DNA from: Oleidesulfovibrio alaskensis DSM 16109
Lineage (GTDB): Bacteria > Desulfobacterota > Desulfovibrionia > Desulfovibrionales > Desulfovibrionaceae
DNA length: 64,000 bases
Direction of reading: 5' to 3'
NCBI RefSeq assembly: GCF_000482745.1
Contig: NZ_AXWQ01000006.1
Coordinates: forward strand, 186,001 to 250,000
Positions 53,712 to 62,656 of this stretch are shown here, piece after piece. The translations under genes were made by a program, and so were the position numbers. The first letter of the stretch is position 1. Every line of letters begins with the position of its first letter. Below the pieces are notes generated by a model that saw nothing but the letters and a program-made list of their open reading frames with translations, did not search any database and was not told the DNA's origin.

Positions 53712-53747
53712 CACTTTTGATTTCGGGGCAGAAAATAATCAAAAGTG
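53712..53747 (+). other. Inverted repeat after msrB
   Basis: Perfect 11-base inverted repeat CACTTTTGATT/AATCAAAAGTG with a 14-base loop, 14 bases after the msrB stop. There is no T run. It could be a stability hairpin for msrB mRNA or an operator for the chemoreceptor gene downstream. Confidence 0.5.
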
Positions 53748-53868
53748 CAGTCGGGTTTCATTAGTCTTTACATGGCAGAAAAGTGCAAAGATCCCATGTG
53801 GCGCCGGCGGGCCGCCCAGATACCTTCATATTGCCTTTTACAGGCTCAACCATCTGCAAGGATTTCAT

Positions 53869-56286
53869 ATGAAGCTCGGCTGGAAGTTGTCCCTCCCCCA
53901 GATAGTTATCGTGCTGGCCCTCGGTGTCGCCAGTTACACCGTCATCAGTTCTTCGTTTGAGCGCATGCAGGAAAAATTCGTCTCCTCCATGGTGACGGAT
54001 GTCTTTCACGCCGTTGATTCAGGCATCGACACGGCCGGAACATCGGCGCTGGCTCTGGCAGCGGCCTTCAGCCGCCAGCCGGAAGTCATAGCAGCCTTTC
54101 AGCTGGCCCACAGCGGCAACATAAACGACGAAAATTCGCCGCAGGGGCAGGCTGCCCGCGACATGCTGCGCAAATCCATGGCACCCGCACTGGCAGGGTA
54201 CGAAAACAGCACAGGCCGCAAAATGCAGCTGCACTACCACCTGCCCAACGGCCGCAGTCTGGTACGCCTGTGGCGTAAAAAACAAGTGCAGCGCAACGGA
54301 GTCTGGACTGATGTTTCCGACGATATCAGCAGCTTCCGCAACACCGTGCTGGATGTGAACCGCACCGGCAACCCCGTACAGGGCATTGAGCTGGGACGCG
54401 GCGGCTTTGTGGTGCGCGGGGTGGCTCCGGTCAAAGGGCCCGACGGCAAAGCGCTGGGATCCGTTGAAACACTGGTGCCCTTCGACCCCATTCTTGAAGC
54501 AAGTTCCGGCCATGGCACCAGCCTTTCTCTGTTCATGAACAAAGACCAGCTTTCCGTGGCCCGTTCTCTCAACGATCCGCAGAAGTATCCGCTGACCGGA
54601 GACAGCTTTGTGCTGGTAAGCGGGCACGACAACGCCGCACTGCTGGAAGATGTTGACACGCAGCTGCTCGAAGAGGGCAAAACAGGACTTGCCGTCAGAC
54701 GCCACGGCACACAGGCTCTGGCCACGCACCCTGTGCGCGACTACCGCGGCCAACAGGTTGGCGTGCTGGTATGCGCTCTCGATCTTTCCGAATTCGTCGC
54801 CATAAAGGCATACTCCTCCAACATGCTGGCCGCCGCACTGGCTGTCATTCTGGTTCTTCCCGCAGTGGCTTCGTTCATACTGCTGCGCCGGTTCATCATC
54901 CGCCCTGTCAGCCTTATGGTTGATAAAATAAAAGACATTGCAGAAGACAGGGCCAATTTTGACGACCGGCTGCACGACAGCCAGAAAGACGAAATAGGCG
55001 ACCTTGCCCGCTGGTTCAACACCCTGATGAACAAGCTGGGACTGATGATGACCGACATGCAGCGCTATGTGGACGTGCTCAATACGGTACCTGATCCCAT
55101 TTTCGCCGTGGATGAAGAATACAACATCATCATGGCCAACAAAGCCACGCAGGACTTTCTGGGACTGGACACGAACAAGCTGAAAGACTGCAACTGCCAT
55201 GACCAGTTCAGCACCGAAGTCTGCCAGACGGAACGGTGTCCCATTGAAATGGCCAAGAAAGTCAACGGGCCGGTAAAGGCCGACATCATGTCCATAGACC
55301 GCGACGGTCAGACGCTGTACGTCAAGCCTTCTGCCGATGTGCTGCGTGACGCGCAGGGACGCAAGATGGGCTATGTGGAAGTGGCCTCCAACGTGACCGA
55401 CCTTGTGCATTCGCAAAACGCCATCGAAGAACAGCTCGCACGCATCAGCAAAGTGAATGAGGCCACACGCGAAGCGGCTTCACAGGTTACGGACACCACG
55501 CACCAGCTTTCCGGTGAATTCGAGCAGATCAATTCCGGCATACTGACCCAGCAGCAGCGCGTAACCGAAACCGCAACGGCCATGGAGCAGATGAACGCCA
55601 CGGTGATGGAGGTGGCCAGAAACGCTTCCGCCGCCGCGCAGCAGACAGCCGATACCCGCGATCAGGCACTGGAAGGAGCCAGAATAGTGGGTGAATCTGT
55701 CAATGCCATACTGCGCGTGCAGCAACAGACGGCGGCACTTAAGGAAGTAATGCAGAACCTCGGCTCGCGGGCGGAAGGCATAGGACAGGTAATGACTGTC
55801 ATACGCGACATAGCGGACCAGACAAACCTGCTGGCACTCAATGCAGCCATTGAAGCAGCCCGCGCGGGTGACGCCGGACGCGGGTTTGCCGTGGTGGCGG
55901 ACGAGGTGCGCAAACTGGCCGAAAAAACCATGAGCGCTACCCACGAAGTGGGCGACGCCATCAGCGCCATTCAGGACGGTGCACAGGAATCCATCAGAAA
56001 TGTGGACACCACCACGGAAATGGTGGGCAATGCCTCGCAGCTTGCGGAACAGTCAGGTGCCGCTCTGAACAAAATAGTGGAGCTGGTCAACCTTTCCTCA
56101 TCGCAAGTGGACGCCATTGCCACTGCCGCCGAGGAACAGTCGGCGGCAAGCGAACAGATACGCAGCGCCATGGACGAGGTGAATCATATTGCCAACGAAG
56201 TGGCCGAACGCATGGGCGAATCCTCAAACTCCGTCCACAGCCTTTCGGAACTGGCTTCTCAGCTGGATATGCTGTCCAAAAGCTGA
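53869..56286 (+). CDS. Methyl-accepting chemotaxis protein with four-Cys PAS domain
   Basis: 805 residues. Helix 1 near 9-30, a Cache-type periplasmic domain to about 320, helix 2 near 322-345, HAMP, then a PAS domain (VDVLNTVPDPIFAVDEEYNI) with Cys441, Cys443, Cys452 and Cys457. The signalling domain contains the conserved hairpin tip IRDIADQTNLLALNAAIEAARAGDAGRGFAVVADEVRKLAE. AAGGATT precedes the ATG. The cytoplasmic cysteines suggest redox or metal sensing in addition to the periplasmic ligand. No pentapeptide for CheR/CheB is visible at the C-terminus. Confidence 0.95.
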   Translation: MKLGWKLSLPQIVIVLALGVASYTVISSSFERMQEKFVSSMVTDVFHAVDSGIDTAGTSALALAAAFSRQPEVIAAFQLAHSGNINDENSPQGQAARDMLRKSMAPALAGYENSTGRKMQLHYHLPNGRSLVRLWRKKQVQRNGVWTDVSDDISSFRNTVLDVNRTGNPVQGIELGRGGFVVRGVAPVKGPDGKALGSVETLVPFDPILEASSGHGTSLSLFMNKDQLSVARSLNDPQKYPLTGDSFVLVSGHDNAALLEDVDTQLLEEGKTGLAVRRHGTQALATHPVRDYRGQQVGVLVCALDLSEFVAIKAYSSNMLAAALAVILVLPAVASFILLRRFIIRPVSLMVDKIKDIAEDRANFDDRLHDSQKDEIGDLARWFNTLMNKLGLMMTDMQRYVDVLNTVPDPIFAVDEEYNIIMANKATQDFLGLDTNKLKDCNCHDQFSTEVCQTERCPIEMAKKVNGPVKADIMSIDRDGQTLYVKPSADVLRDAQGRKMGYVEVASNVTDLVHSQNAIEEQLARISKVNEATREAASQVTDTTHQLSGEFEQINSGILTQQQRVTETATAMEQMNATVMEVARNASAAAQQTADTRDQALEGARIVGESVNAILRVQQQTAALKEVMQNLGSRAEGIGQVMTVIRDIADQTNLLALNAAIEAARAGDAGRGFAVVADEVRKLAEKTMSATHEVGDAISAIQDGAQESIRNVDTTTEMVGNASQLAEQSGAALNKIVELVNLSSSQVDAIATAAEEQSAASEQIRSAMDEVNHIANEVAERMGESSNSVHSLSELASQLDMLSKS

Positions 56287-56314
56287 CTCCGGCAACACGC
56301 TGCGCAAACTGAAT

Positions 56315-56347
56315 AAAAAACCGGCCGGTGCATGCACCGGCCGGTTT
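56315..56347. terminator. Bidirectional terminator between chemoreceptor and amidohydrolase genes
   Basis: A perfect 30-base palindrome (56318-56347) with core ACCGGCCGGT arms and an A/T run on each side; the T run is longest on the minus strand. It separates the convergent stops at 56286 and 56363. Confidence 0.9.
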
Positions 56348-56362
56348 ATTCCGTGCAAAAAA

Positions 56363-57730
56363 CTACCGCACTCTGACCACGGGAAAACGGGGCGGCAGCT
56401 CAATACCGGCCCGTCTGCGCACGGCATCGGCTCTGGACTGTATTTCGTCCAGCAGCCCTTCCATATCCACGGTCAGCACCTTTCTGTCACGCATCAGCCA
56501 GCGGCCGTCACACATGGACGATTCCACATTGGCGGAATACATGGCGCCCACCAGCGCCGACACAGGGTCGTGCACCGGCAATGACCCGAAGTCGCGCGGA
56601 TTCACCACCATCAGGTCGGCCTTCATGCCTTCGCTCAGCGAGCCTACGGAATCATCCATCAGCATACAGCGGGCCCCCATGACGGTGGCCATTTCAAGCA
56701 CCTTGTCCGCCGTTACGGCACACGGGTCAAGGTGCCGTCCTTTATGGATCAGCGAAACAAGGTACATTTCACTCATCATGTCCATATGGTTGTTGCTGGG
56801 TGCCCCGTCCGTGCCTATGGAGACGGCCACGCCCTTGCGCAGCATTTCCGGCACCGGAGCAAAGCCCAGATACCGCATGGCGGCAGCGGCGTTGTGCGAT
56901 GTTTTCACATCATGCAGCGCCAGCAGGTCCACTTCTTTTGCGGTAAGCCATACATGATGCACGGCCAGCAGATTGGGTCCCAGCGCGCCCAGCGCACCCA
57001 GATGTTCCACTGTCGAGGCACCGCGGGTCTGCCGGGCAAAACGGACTTCTTCCTGAATTTCGGCCACATGCATATGCACACCGGTCTGCAGGGTGTCTGC
57101 CATATCCTTGGTGGCCACAATCAGTTCATCGGAGCAGTTGAAAATGGTACGCAGGCCGAACCATACTCCGATACGGCCGCCGGCCTTGCCGTGCCAGCGG
57201 TCATACAATCCCTTCTGCTCTGCCAGCACCTCCTGTATGGGGCGCACCCACCCTTCAGGCAGCCCTTCGCCGCAGTCCATGCTTGAAATGCACAGACGGG
57301 CGCGCAGCCCCAGATTTTCCACAGCGCGGCCGGTGGCGTCCATATGCTGCCCGCCCGCCTCTGCAAACGTGGTCACGCCCGAGCGGATAAGTTCGCAACC
57401 GCAGGCAAGGGTCGAAAGGTACTGGTCTTCCTCTGTAAGTGCACTTTCAAAGGGCCATGTACGGTCGTGCAGCCAGGTAAGCAGATCCACGTCATCCGCA
57501 AGACCTCGCTCAAGCTGCTGCGATGTGTGCACATGCGTGTTAACCAGACCGGGCAGCACCATGCGCCCTGTCAGGTCCACCACCTCGTCCGCCTGATCCG
57601 CCTCTGCGGGGTCAACTGCCCCCACAGCGGCTATACGGTCGTCTCTGACCAGCACATCGCCGTTTTCAAAAACACGGCGTTCCGAATCCATGGAAAGAAT
57701 AGTCGCATTGCGGAGAAGAATGGTACCCAT
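56363..57730 (-). CDS. Amidohydrolase of the MtaD/TrzA/AtzB group
   Basis: 455 residues. Metal-binding motifs of the amidohydrolase barrel are NTHVHTSQQ, HMHVAEIQ, HHVWLT, TSHNAAAAMRYLG and the catalytic Asp in IGTDGAPSNN. LADDVDLLTWLHDRTWPFES is typical of chlorohydrolase/S-adenosylhomocysteine and nucleobase deaminases. AAGGAAA precedes the ATG at 57730. It follows a nucleobase permease by 13 bases, so the substrate is probably a purine or related heterocycle such as guanine, 8-oxoguanine or methylthioadenosine. Exact activity is not decidable here. Confidence 0.9.
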   Translation of the reverse strand: MGTILLRNATILSMDSERRVFENGDVLVRDDRIAAVGAVDPAEADQADEVVDLTGRMVLPGLVNTHVHTSQQLERGLADDVDLLTWLHDRTWPFESALTEEDQYLSTLACGCELIRSGVTTFAEAGGQHMDATGRAVENLGLRARLCISSMDCGEGLPEGWVRPIQEVLAEQKGLYDRWHGKAGGRIGVWFGLRTIFNCSDELIVATKDMADTLQTGVHMHVAEIQEEVRFARQTRGASTVEHLGALGALGPNLLAVHHVWLTAKEVDLLALHDVKTSHNAAAAMRYLGFAPVPEMLRKGVAVSIGTDGAPSNNHMDMMSEMYLVSLIHKGRHLDPCAVTADKVLEMATVMGARCMLMDDSVGSLSEGMKADLMVVNPRDFGSLPVHDPVSALVGAMYSANVESSMCDGRWLMRDRKVLTVDMEGLLDEIQSRADAVRRRAGIELPPRFPVVRVR

Positions 57731-57743
57731 GACGTTTCCTTGA

Positions 57744-59051
57744 TTATTCTGCGTCCTTAGGCAGGATGAGATTGAGAACGACAGCGGAAACCGCGCCCAC
57801 GGCGATGCCGGATTCCACAAGATAACGGACCAGCGCGGGCAGACGGTCACGCAGTTCGGCAGGCATGAAAACAGCGGCCAGCGTAAGCAGAATGGGCAGC
57901 CCCATAACCAGCATGTTACGTTCGGAAAGCGTGACGGTACGCACCACGCGGAAACCGTTCATGGCAATGACCACGCAGATGACGGCAAAAACACCGCTGA
58001 TGACCGGTCCGGGAATACTGGCAATGACGTTCATCAGCTTGGGCACCATGCCCAGCACCAGCAGAATTCCTCCGCCCGCCATGATGGCCCAGCGGCTGGC
58101 AACGCCGGTAATGGCAATGATGCCCGCATTGGTGGAATAGCCTGTCACAGGCGTGCCGCCCAGCATGGCACCCAGAAAACAGCCCACGCCTTCGCCGAAG
58201 GTTCCGCCGTTTATCCGTTCATCATCCAGACGCGAACCTGTCACCGCCTCCACGGCAAACCACGTTCCCGTGGTTTCCACCAGCACCACAAGGTATATGA
58301 ACACCAGTGTCAGCGCGGCGGAGACGTCGATATGCGGAGTACCGTAGGGAAAGATAACAGGCAGCGCCAGCCACGGGGCGGCGGCCACGCTGTCAAAATT
58401 CACCATGCCGAAGGCGGCGGCGGTAAGGGTTCCTGCTGCCATGCTGAAAACAACAGACCCCATGCGCACCACCTGATTAAATCTGCCGGGACGCGAACCG
58501 GCAACAGTGAGCACCACCAGCACCGCAGCGGACACCAGCGCCACGACGGCATTATGCGCAGGATCGCCGAAATATCCGTAGCACCCCTTGAGTGCCACAG
58601 GCATAAGCGCAATGCCCACAATGACAATGACAGTGCCCCCCACAAGCGGCGGAATGAAAAAACGCACAATCTTGCTGAACACACGCAGCGGTTTGCCGAG
58701 CAATGTCATGACAAGCGCCCCCGGCAGCAGAGAACCGAACATGGCGCCCAGCCCCAGAGAATTGCCTATGGCGGCCAGCGCCCCGATGGGCACATAGGAA
58801 GGTCCCTGCATGACAGGCAGGCGGATGCCGAACCCCGCCTGGATAAGTGTGGCCAGCCCCGCAGCCACAAAGGTCATCTGAATGAAAGTTGCGGTTTCCG
58901 GCACGGAAAGCGAAAGCAGCCCGGCCATGACAAAAGGAGCGATATACACATCCATGGCAAGCACATGCTGCAGGCCCAGTGCAAACGCTTTCAGGGGGGA
59001 AACAGGCTCATCCACACCTACCGTAAGGTGCAGTTCGGTATTGCGGCTCAT
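57744..59051 (-). CDS. NCS2-family nucleobase (uracil/xanthine) permease
   Basis: 435 residues with about 12-14 membrane helices. ALGLQHVLAMDVYIAPFVMAG matches the first NCS2 helix (QH motif), and VETTGTWFAVEAVTGSRL with TPVTGYSTNAGIIAITGVASRW match the later signature region. It imports a nucleobase with protons. GGAGGG sits six bases before the ATG. It leads a two-gene operon with the amidohydrolase, suggesting uptake followed by deamination. Confidence 0.92.
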   Translation of the reverse strand: MSRNTELHLTVGVDEPVSPLKAFALGLQHVLAMDVYIAPFVMAGLLSLSVPETATFIQMTFVAAGLATLIQAGFGIRLPVMQGPSYVPIGALAAIGNSLGLGAMFGSLLPGALVMTLLGKPLRVFSKIVRFFIPPLVGGTVIVIVGIALMPVALKGCYGYFGDPAHNAVVALVSAAVLVVLTVAGSRPGRFNQVVRMGSVVFSMAAGTLTAAAFGMVNFDSVAAAPWLALPVIFPYGTPHIDVSAALTLVFIYLVVLVETTGTWFAVEAVTGSRLDDERINGGTFGEGVGCFLGAMLGGTPVTGYSTNAGIIAITGVASRWAIMAGGGILLVLGMVPKLMNVIASIPGPVISGVFAVICVVIAMNGFRVVRTVTLSERNMLVMGLPILLTLAAVFMPAELRDRLPALVRYLVESGIAVGAVSAVVLNLILPKDAE

Positions 59052-59377
59052 CAGCGGCCCTCCGTACTGATGCAAAAAAAGTTGAGTGTGACGCAGGGGG
59101 CTTTCGGTACTCTTTCACGCAGCGCATGTAAAGAGCGCATGCGCTGCAGCGGCTGCTGCCGCATAATTCTGCCGCACCATAGCCCGCATGCGCAGCCCGC
59201 ACTTTCTGCAGCAAAGCAATAACACCGGCGGCACCCCCCGAGCATGCCCTGACGGCGGAGACACTGCCATTATCTTCTGCCGCCCGCGCGCACCGGCTGT
59301 CGGCATACTTCCGTTGCCCTTGTTCCCCGATTGCTGCTATGTGTACAATATACATACAGCAACGTCAGGAGCCGACC
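59052..59377. other. 326-base divergent region between permease and exporter genes
   Basis: No gene seen. Its first part is the permease leader, with no clear consensus; the last 60 bases hold the candidate promoter of the exporter operon. Confidence 0.4.
59320..59349 (+). promoter_or_regulatory. Candidate sigma70 promoter of the HlyD/ABC exporter operon
   Basis: TTGTTC and TACAAT spaced by 18 bases, ending about 28 bases before the ATG at 59378. The -10 box is good (5/6), the -35 box poor (3/6). Confidence 0.4.
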
Positions 59378-60457
59378 ATGCCTTTCAGACTCTCCCCCGC
59401 CACCATCATACCGGTCCTGGTCACCGTCACGGCGGTTTTTCTTTTCATGCCGCAACGGGAAGAACCGGCAGGGGTCTTTCAGGGGTATGTGGAAGGCGAA
59501 TATGTATATGTGGGCGCCGGTGCCGGAGGCAGGTTGGAACGCCTGCCCGTACGCCGCGGCGACCATGTGCTTGCCGGTGACGTGCTGTTTGCGCTGGAAG
59601 AAGGACAGGAAGGACCGGCCGTGCGCGAGGCCGAACATAACGTGCGCAACGCTCTGGAAAAACTTGAAGACCTGAAAAAAGGCCAGCGCCCCAGCGAACT
59701 GAGGGCCATTGAGGCCCGCCTGCGTCAGGCCGATGCCGCCCGCGAACTGGCCGGTGATGTGCTTACCCGCCGCGATGCACTGTTCAAGGAAGGCACCATT
59801 TCGCGCGAAGAACTGGACCGTGCCCGCACGCAGCTGGATGAGACAGCCGCAAAGGTGCGCCAGATACGGGCCGAACTGGCCACAGCCCGCATGGGAGGAC
59901 GTGAAGACGCCATACGCGCAGCGCAGGCGCAGGCGCAGGCGGCACAGGCCCGTCTGCAGCAGGTGCGCTGGCAGCTGGACGAAAAAATCCAGCGCGCACC
60001 GGCTGCCGCTGTGGTGCACGACACACTGTACCGCACCGGTGAATGGGTACCCGCGGGCACACCGGTGGTCACGCTGCTGCCGCCGCAAAATATCAAGGTG
60101 CGCTTTTTTGTCCCGCAGCCGCTGGCCGGCCGCATCCGCACGGGCGACAAGGCCGTGGTGCATGTGGACGGCGGCGGAGCACCGGTCACCATGTGCGTCA
60201 GCTACATTGCAGACAATGCCGAATACACGCCACCGGTCATCTATTCCAGCAGGCAGCGGGCCAAGCTGGTATTCATGATGGAAGCTTCGGCCTGTGCCGC
60301 GCCCGCCGCCGCAACACCGGACCGCACGCCGCAGCATCTGCCCGCCGTGCAGGACCATCCTGCCGCACTGCATCCCGGTCAGCCTGTGGATGTTCTGATT
60401 CCCTCGCTGCGTACCGGACCCGCGCAGTCTCAGGGCTCCGCTTCCGGACAGGAATAG
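59378..60457 (+). CDS. HlyD-type membrane fusion protein
   Basis: 359 residues. A single N-terminal membrane helix (IIPVLVTVTAVFLF) is followed by a lipoyl half (VYVGAGAGGRLERLPVRRGDHVLAGDVLFALE), a long coiled-coil hairpin (residues about 85-200) and the second half with IQRAPAAAVVHDTLYRTGEWVPAGTPV. It links the inner-membrane ABC transporter downstream to an outer-membrane factor not in the window. AGGAG precedes the ATG. The Pro/Ala-rich tail is unusual but of no known function. Confidence 0.92.
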   Translation: MPFRLSPATIIPVLVTVTAVFLFMPQREEPAGVFQGYVEGEYVYVGAGAGGRLERLPVRRGDHVLAGDVLFALEEGQEGPAVREAEHNVRNALEKLEDLKKGQRPSELRAIEARLRQADAARELAGDVLTRRDALFKEGTISREELDRARTQLDETAAKVRQIRAELATARMGGREDAIRAAQAQAQAAQARLQQVRWQLDEKIQRAPAAAVVHDTLYRTGEWVPAGTPVVTLLPPQNIKVRFFVPQPLAGRIRTGDKAVVHVDGGGAPVTMCVSYIADNAEYTPPVIYSSRQRAKLVFMMEASACAAPAAATPDRTPQHLPAVQDHPAALHPGQPVDVLIPSLRTGPAQSQGSASGQE

Positions 60458-60460
60458 CCC

Positions 60461-61525
60461 ATGCAGACACCACCATTACAGGACAGCACGGCATCCGCCC
60501 CGCAACAGACGGCACCCGCAGGCGCAACAACCGCCCCCCCGCTGGTCATCGACGTTCGGGGCATCACCAAATCCTTCGGCCGCCGCACGGTGGTCAATCA
60601 GCTTGACCTGCAGGTGCGGCGCGGTGAAATTTTCGGGTTTCTCGGCCCCAACGGCTCCGGCAAGACCACGTTTATCCGCATGCTGTGCGGGCTGCTGCGT
60701 CCCGACAGCGGCAGCGGCACATGTCTCGGGTTTGATGTGCTGCGCGAAGCTCACCGCATCAAGCCGCTGGTGGGATATATGACGCAGCGGTTCAGCCTGT
60801 ACGAAGACCTGACAGTTACCGAGAATCTGACCTTCGCCGCCCGTATGTATCAGGTTGCCGACCCTGCGCGCGCAGTGGAGTCCAGTCTGGACCGCATGGG
60901 ACTGCGCCGGTTTGCCGGACAGCTTGCGGGGCAGCTTTCCGGCGGATGGAAACAGCGTGTGGCACTGGCCGCCGGCACCCTGCACAGTCCCCGTCTGCTG
61001 CTGCTGGACGAACCCACTGCGGGGGTGGACCCCGGTGCCCGCAGAGACTTCTGGGATCAGGTGCACATGCTGGCGGAAGAAGGCATCACTTCGCTGATAA
61101 GCACCCACTACATGGATGAAGCCGAGCGCTGTAACAGACTGGCATACATCGCATACGGCAACCTGCTGGCGCAGGGCACGGGCGAAGAGCTTATAGCGGC
61201 ATCAGGACTGAACACATGGCGGGTCACCGCACAGGAACCGCACCACGCCGCACGGGCGCTGCGGGGCAGGCCCGGCGTCGAACAGGTGGCGGCCTTCGGC
61301 AATGCCCTGCATGTAAGCGGCAAAAACGCCGGACTGCTGCGTGAAACAATGATGCTTCTGGAATCAGAAGGGGCCGCATGCCGTCCTGTGGAAACAGGGC
61401 TGGAAGAGGTGTTCATCAGCCTCATGCAGTCACACAGCCCCGACGTCCGGCACACCGGCACGGAAGAGCCGGACGGCGGAAAAAACGGCAGACATATACC
61501 GCCGTACGGAGGGTCCGGCGCATGA
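60461..61525 (+). CDS. ABC-2 transporter ATPase
   Basis: 354 residues. After a low-complexity Ala/Pro/Thr N-terminus (about 25 residues) come Walker A GPNGSGKTT, Q-loop GYMTQRFSLYEDLTVTENL, signature LSGGWKQRVALAAGTL, Walker B LLLLDEPTAGVDP and switch His in STHYMDEAE. The GGWKQR form is found in YbhF/YhiH-type drug or ion exporters. It starts 3 bases after the HlyD gene and overlaps the permease start, making a three-gene exporter operon. Confidence 0.94.
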   Translation: MQTPPLQDSTASAPQQTAPAGATTAPPLVIDVRGITKSFGRRTVVNQLDLQVRRGEIFGFLGPNGSGKTTFIRMLCGLLRPDSGSGTCLGFDVLREAHRIKPLVGYMTQRFSLYEDLTVTENLTFAARMYQVADPARAVESSLDRMGLRRFAGQLAGQLSGGWKQRVALAAGTLHSPRLLLLDEPTAGVDPGARRDFWDQVHMLAEEGITSLISTHYMDEAERCNRLAYIAYGNLLAQGTGEELIAASGLNTWRVTAQEPHHAARALRGRPGVEQVAAFGNALHVSGKNAGLLRETMMLLESEGAACRPVETGLEEVFISLMQSHSPDVRHTGTEEPDGGKNGRHIPPYGGSGA

Positions 61526-62652
61526 ACGGTCTGTCATTGCGGCGTTTTTTTGCCATTGTCGCCAAAGAATTCATCCAAATGCGGCGCGACCGCATGACAC
61601 TGGGCATGATGCTGGGCATTCCGCTGCTGCAGCTGGTGCTGTTCGGCTTTGCCATAAACTCCGACCCGCGCAATCTGCCCACGGCCGTACTGGCCGCAGA
61701 CAATTCGCCGTTTGCCCGGTCGGTTGTCAGCGCCATGCAGACCAGCACCTACTTCCGCATCACCCGGCATGCCGCATCACGTCAGGAATTACGTCACCTG
61801 CTCGATTCCGGTCAGGTGCAGTTTGCCCTGACCATTCCCGAAGACTTTTCACGCCGTCTGCTGCGCGGCGAAAAACCCGTTCTGCTGCTGGAGGCGGATG
61901 CCACTGATCCCATGGCTTCTGGCGGCGGAACAGGGGCCTTTGCCGAAATTGTCCGCAGAGCGCTGCAACGCGACCTGCAGGGGCCGACCGGCATTCCCCG
62001 GCAGGAACTGCCTGTGACCATCCGCATTCATGCCGACTACAACCCGGAAGCCGTCACCCAGTACAACATCGTCCCCGGACTCATGGGGGTTATTCTTACC
62101 CTTACTCTGGTGGTCATCACCGCCGTGGCCATCACCCGCGAACGGGAACGGGGCACCATGGAATACCTGCTTTCAACGCCGGTCAGTCCGCCCGAAGTCA
62201 TCATCGGAAAAATACTGCCGTACATTCTTGTGGGCTACGTGCAGATGACACTTATCATCGCAGCCGCCCGATATGTGTTTGCAGTGCCCATAGCAGGCGA
62301 CATCTGGCTGGTGTTTACGCTGGCCCTGCCGTTCATCGGCGCAAACCTGAGCATGGGTGTCACCTTCTCCACTTTTGCCCGCAACCAGCTTCAGGCGGTG
62401 CAGCTCTCCATCTTTTTCTTCCTGCCCTCACTGCTGCTGTCGGGCTTCATGTTTCCGTTCCGCGGCATGCCGGAATGGGCACAGGCCATCGGTTCAGTTC
62501 TGCCGCTCACCCATTTTTTGCGCATCGTGCGCGGCATACTGCTTAAAGGCAACGGATTTGAGGCTTCATGGCCTTCGCTGTGGCCCATACTCGTCTTCTG
62601 GCTGGCTGCCGTGGTGCTGGCACTCAAAAGATACAGCAAAACACTGGACTGA
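61522..62652 (+). CDS. ABC-2 type permease (YbhR/YbhS-like)
   Basis: 376 residues. One helix near 25-45 (MTLGMMLGIPLLQLVLFGFAI), a large periplasmic domain, then five helices from about 190 on (PGLMGVILTLTLVVITAVAIT with ERERGTMEYLLSTPVSPPEVIIGK). This matches the ABC2_membrane_3 family that exports drugs or bile-salt-like compounds. Only one permease gene is present, so it would form a homodimer. The stop is 4 bases from the convergent regulator stop. Confidence 0.94.
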   Translation: MNGLSLRRFFAIVAKEFIQMRRDRMTLGMMLGIPLLQLVLFGFAINSDPRNLPTAVLAADNSPFARSVVSAMQTSTYFRITRHAASRQELRHLLDSGQVQFALTIPEDFSRRLLRGEKPVLLLEADATDPMASGGGTGAFAEIVRRALQRDLQGPTGIPRQELPVTIRIHADYNPEAVTQYNIVPGLMGVILTLTLVVITAVAITRERERGTMEYLLSTPVSPPEVIIGKILPYILVGYVQMTLIIAAARYVFAVPIAGDIWLVFTLALPFIGANLSMGVTFSTFARNQLQAVQLSIFFFLPSLLLSGFMFPFRGMPEWAQAIGSVLPLTHFLRIVRGILLKGNGFEASWPSLWPILVFWLAAVVLALKRYSKTLD

Positions 62653-62656
62653 CCCG

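Noticed and set aside
53773..53788. Sigma54-like element TGGCA-TGC before the chemoreceptor gene
   Set aside because: The GG-to-GC spacing is one base short of the required distance.
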